DNA from: Prauserella muralis
GTDB taxonomy: Bacteria > Actinomycetota > Actinomycetes > Mycobacteriales > Pseudonocardiaceae
Length of the DNA: 64,000 nt
Assembly: GCF_003202285.1 (NCBI RefSeq)
Contig: NZ_MASW01000007.1
Span: 1 to 64,000, forward strand
Direction of reading: 5' to 3'
Shown here piece after piece: positions 61,246 through 64,000 of the stretch. The position numbers and the translations under genes are program-made. A model generated the notes under the pieces. That model worked only from the letters and a program-made list of their open reading frames with translations. It made no database searches and was not told the origin of the DNA. Position 1 is the stretch's first letter; every line of letters begins with the position of its first letter.

Positions 61246-62634
61246 TCAGGCCGAGAACACCGCGGCCCGGACACCGTCACGGTCCGGTGCCGCGCCGAAC
61301 TCGGCGGGTTGGCAGGTGGTTTCGAGCACGGACATCCACAGGTCGCCGTCGGGATCGACCTGGTTGCGACGGCTGGTCATCAGCGACAACGGGACGTGCA
61401 CGAAACGGCGGCGCCAGCGGGCGACGGCGACCTCGGTGCGACCCGCCATGGCGGCGTGCACCGCGGCATGGGCCAGACGCAGGCAGTAGACGCTGTCGTA
61501 GGCGTTGGCGGCGACGCTCCGGATCGCGTAGCTCGGGTCGAGGTAGCGCATCGTGGGAGTGAGGCCGGCAGCCGTGAGATGGGCGTTGATGGTCTCCTTG
61601 AGCAACTCCCCGATGTTGCCGAGCTTGACGTTGCCCGAGGCGTCGGTGCCACGGCCGTTGTGCTGGGGCAGGCCGTACTGCTCGATGAGGTCCTGCCCGG
61701 CCCCCTCGGCGACGACGATGACCACGAAGCCCTTGGCCCGCACGTGCTTCTCGACGTGCGCGAGCAGGCCGTCCGGTCCCCCGAGCGCGAAGGGAACCTC
61801 AGGGATCAGCACGATGTCGGCGCCGTTCGCCGCCAGCGCGGCATAGCTGGCGATGAACCCGGAATGCCGGCCCATCAGCTTCACGATCCCGACACCGTTC
61901 GGGCTGGCCGCGGCCTCGACGGAGACCGACGAGATGAAGTCGGTGGCCCGCGCGAACGCGCTCTGAAACCCGAACGACTGATCGGTGAAGGGCAGGTCGT
62001 TGTCGATCGTCTTCGGCACCCCGACGACCGCGATCTCGAGCCCGCGCGCCCTGATCGCCTCGCTGAGGAACGTGGCCGCGCGCATGCCGCCGTCGCCACC
62101 GATGACGAACATGACGTCCACGCCACGCAGGACGAGCGTGTCGACCATTTCGTCGGCGTCCTGGCCTCCGCGCGAGCTGCCCAGGATGGTGCCGCCGGCG
62201 TTGTGGATGTCGCGCACGCTGTCGGGAGTCAGGTCGACGGTGTCCTGGCGGTGTTCGGCGGTCAGCCCCTGGAGGCCGTTGCGGAAACCCAGGATCCGCT
62301 TGACCCCGTAATGCACGGAGAGCTCCTGGACGAGACCGCGGATGACGTTGTTGAGGCCAGGGCACAACCCCCCGCACGTGACGATGCCTGCGGTGACCCG
62401 GGCGGGGTCGAAGTAGATCTTCCTGCGTGGCCCCGCGGCTTCGAAGCTCGGCACCCGGCCGGGCGGGAGACCGTGCTTGGCGAGCATGGACACGGTGTCC
62501 TCGAGCAGAACCCGGTCGCCCTCCGCCACGTAATGCGGAGACGTCTGCTTGGTGGAGAGCAGCTCGGAGAACGGCGAATCGTAACGGCACTCACCGAGCT
62601 GGCGAACGCGGATGTCGTCCAGGTGCAACGTCAC
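61246..62634 (-). CDS. 6-phosphofructokinase
   Basis: Protein of 462 aa with an N-terminal extension of about 80 residues, GIVTCGGLCPGLNNVIRG, GGDGG (179-183), PKTIDND (207-213) and MGRHSGFIA. Gly at the first diagnostic position speaks for ATP rather than PPi use, while Lys in PKTIDND is the PPi-type residue; this combination occurs in long ATP-dependent enzymes of plants and trypanosomes. It phosphorylates fructose-6-phosphate. It follows glpX by 94 bp on the same strand, in a likely RuMP-cycle cluster. Confidence 0.9.
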   Translation of the reverse strand: MTLHLDDIRVRQLGECRYDSPFSELLSTKQTSPHYVAEGDRVLLEDTVSMLAKHGLPPGRVPSFEAAGPRRKIYFDPARVTAGIVTCGGLCPGLNNVIRGLVQELSVHYGVKRILGFRNGLQGLTAEHRQDTVDLTPDSVRDIHNAGGTILGSSRGGQDADEMVDTLVLRGVDVMFVIGGDGGMRAATFLSEAIRARGLEIAVVGVPKTIDNDLPFTDQSFGFQSAFARATDFISSVSVEAAASPNGVGIVKLMGRHSGFIASYAALAANGADIVLIPEVPFALGGPDGLLAHVEKHVRAKGFVVIVVAEGAGQDLIEQYGLPQHNGRGTDASGNVKLGNIGELLKETINAHLTAAGLTPTMRYLDPSYAIRSVAANAYDSVYCLRLAHAAVHAAMAGRTEVAVARWRRRFVHVPLSLMTSRRNQVDPDGDLWMSVLETTCQPAEFGAAPDRDGVRAAVFSA

Positions 62635-62728
62635 CGAATCTCCTTGGTCGTGATGAGTCGTGCTGCCACTCGGGCGGGGACTCCGCGGAAGGGCCGGGGC
62701 TCCCGTGGGGCCGGCACGGGCCGGGGAG

Positions 62729-63697
62729 CTATCCGAAGGTCGTGTGTGTGATGTGCCGGATCTGGCCCCTCGAGATCAGGAGCGATTCGGCGGTCGTCGT
62801 GCCGTCGCACTCGCGTGGCCGTCCGAGCAGCGTCCCTCCGCTGACGCCGGTGGCCACGAAGAACGCATCGCCGGACACGAGTTCGGCACAGTCGTAAATG
62901 CGGTCGAGCGACATGCCCGCTGCGCGGATGGCGGCCGCCTCCTCGGGACGCTGCGGGGCCAGGCGCCCCAGCATGCCGCCACCCAGCGCACCGACGGCCG
63001 CGGCGGTCATCACACCTTCGGGCGTGCCGCCGACCCCGAGGAGCAGGTCGACGTCGAGCGTCGGCAGGAGGACCGCGAGACTTCCCCCGACATCGCCTCC
63101 GGCCGGAGTCTGCACGGCCGCGCCCGCCTGCACCACGCGTGCGATCAGCTCCTTGTGCCGCGGCTTGTCCATGATGACGACGCGGAGCTCGCTGACCTCC
63201 TTGCCGAGAGCCTTGGCGACGTTCACCAGGGTCTGCTCCGGAGGATCGTCGAGGTCGATCACGTCCTTCGCCTGCGGCGGCACCACGATCTTGTCCATGT
63301 AGAACCCCGGCCCTGGCGACCACAGGGTTCCTGGCTCGCCGAACGCGATCGTGGCCAACGCACCGGGCAGGTCCTTCGCGCAGAACGAGGTGCCCTCGAG
63401 CGGATCGACGGCGATGTCGAAGTCCGGGCCCTGACCGTTGCCCACGATCTCGCCGTTGAACAGCATCGGGGCGTCGTCCTTCTGCCCCTCACCGATGACG
63501 ACGGTCCCTCGCCCGGGCGCGTCGGCCAGCGCCTGGCGCATCGCCCTGGTGGCCGCCGCATCGGCGGCTTGCTGGTCGTATCGCCCCACCCAGGCGTAGC
63601 TGGCCACCGCGGCGCGGTGGGTGGCGGCCAGCGCCACGGCCTCCAAGGCGTGGATGTCGACGCAAGTCCGCGGTGCGATCTCACTCTGACACTGCAT
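62729..63697 (-). CDS. glpX: Class II fructose-1,6-bisphosphatase
   Basis: Protein of 322 aa of the GlpX family: VVIGEGQKDDAPML (metal site), DIAVDPLEGTSFCAKDLPGAL, GDVGGSLAVLLP, LLLGVGGTPEGVMTAAAV. It dephosphorylates fructose-1,6-bisphosphate (and possibly sedoheptulose bisphosphate). Its presence next to a phosphofructokinase and a hexuloisomerase suggests use in regenerating the formaldehyde acceptor of the RuMP cycle. The gene may be co-transcribed with the upstream hxlB. Confidence 0.92.
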   Translation of the reverse strand: MQCQSEIAPRTCVDIHALEAVALAATHRAAVASYAWVGRYDQQAADAAATRAMRQALADAPGRGTVVIGEGQKDDAPMLFNGEIVGNGQGPDFDIAVDPLEGTSFCAKDLPGALATIAFGEPGTLWSPGPGFYMDKIVVPPQAKDVIDLDDPPEQTLVNVAKALGKEVSELRVVIMDKPRHKELIARVVQAGAAVQTPAGGDVGGSLAVLLPTLDVDLLLGVGGTPEGVMTAAAVGALGGGMLGRLAPQRPEEAAAIRAAGMSLDRIYDCAELVSGDAFFVATGVSGGTLLGRPRECDGTTTAESLLISRGQIRHITHTTFG

Positions 63698-63794
63698 CTC
63701 GGGCTCCTGTTCGGGTCTGTCGCATCAGTACAGAGCTGGCGACACCTGCGCGGTCGAGCGGACCTTCCTGTGCCACCGCGGAAACTTGCCGTGG

Positions 63795-64000
63795 TTACTC
63801 GAGATTGGCGTGCAGACGCCACAGCTCGCGGGCCTGGGTCCCGCTGGTCTGCCACAGCGTGTGGAACAGCGCGTCGGTGGTGAGCAGGACGGACTGCTCG
63901 AACAGGCTGCCCGCATACTGAACGGAGGTGTTGCCGTCGAAGTCCTGCTTGTCCGCGGCCGGGATGACGAGGACTTCGGTGGCGATCTTCGCCAGCGGCG
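63795..64000 (-). CDS. hxlB: 6-phospho-3-hexuloisomerase, C-terminal part, cut by window edge
   Basis: The last 67 codons read LAKIATEVLVIPA, then SVQYAGSLFEQSVLLTTDAL, ending RLHANLE. The GSLFEQ segment and the HANLE terminus are hallmarks of PHI (SIS-fold), which isomerises hexulose-6-phosphate to fructose-6-phosphate after hexulose phosphate synthase fixes formaldehyde. The rest of the gene, and probably the synthase gene, lie beyond 64000. It is on the same strand as glpX, with a gap of 97 bp. Confidence 0.82.
   Translation of the reverse strand, partial: PLAKIATEVLVIPAADKQDFDGNTSVQYAGSLFEQSVLLTTDALFHTLWQTSGTQARELWRLHANLE

Overview
The window is about 64 kb of uniformly GC-rich DNA with tightly packed, often 4-bp-overlapping genes, many GTG starts, several candidate leaderless promoters and a mycothiol-dependent formaldehyde dehydrogenase. 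This points to a mycelial actinomycete, most likely of the Pseudonocardiaceae (Amycolatopsis-like). That assignment is an inference from gene content. No rRNA, tRNA, CRISPR array, insertion sequence or prophage was seen.

Left part (1-7.5 kb): a truncated acyl-CoA ligase diverges from a PadR regulator. Downstream, four translationally coupled genes encode a sodium:solute symporter, a ThDP enzyme, an FMN 2-hydroxyacid dehydrogenase and a UbiD-type decarboxylase. It looks like an uptake and breakdown route for an aromatic or 2-hydroxy acid. At 7.5-13.8 kb there is a complete D-Ala-D-Lac (vancomycin-type) resistance locus: vanY, vanRS, and a vanH-vanA-vanX-murG operon. vanY and vanH share a nearly identical ~60-bp promoter block carrying an 11-bp-spaced direct repeat, the probable VanR site. 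No glycopeptide biosynthesis genes are present.

Middle (13.8-35 kb): an AsnC-type regulator diverges from an E1p-like ThDP enzyme. A homoprotocatechuate meta-cleavage operon follows (extradiol dioxygenase, semialdehyde dehydrogenase, DapA-like lyase, GntR regulator, and an unusual FAH-RraA fusion). Next comes a 10-kb unit with P450, 2Fe-2S ferredoxin, ferredoxin reductase, a second P450, a large LuxR/ATPase regulator, a styrene-monooxygenase-like StyA/StyB pair and an aldehyde dehydrogenase. Both P450s have Pro at the usual I-helix Thr position. The unit ends in a REP-like multi-arm hairpin, then an MHS-type transporter and a LysR regulator.

Right-middle (35-51.9 kb): a GntR-controlled operon (MFS transporter, 2-hydroxyacid dehydrogenase, AtuA-like, DUF4387, MmgE/PrpD, esterase); a LysR-controlled operon (tartrate/isopropylmalate-type dehydrogenase, HyuB, HyuA); an HSL-type esterase; a decayed patch with amidohydrolase and LysR remnants; a crotonase; and another LysR regulator.

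Right end (51.9-64 kb): an Ugp-like ABC importer operon containing a calcineurin-type phosphodiesterase; a CBS-BON protein; S-(hydroxymethyl)mycothiol dehydrogenase with its partner MBL hydrolase; a LuxR-type regulator; then phosphofructokinase, GlpX fructose bisphosphatase and the C-terminus of 6-phospho-3-hexuloisomerase. These last genes look like part of a ribulose monophosphate (RuMP) formaldehyde-fixation cluster continuing beyond the window. Overall the region is a catabolic island (aromatics, hydroxy acids, possible formaldehyde-releasing chemistry) interrupted by a cell-wall resistance locus.
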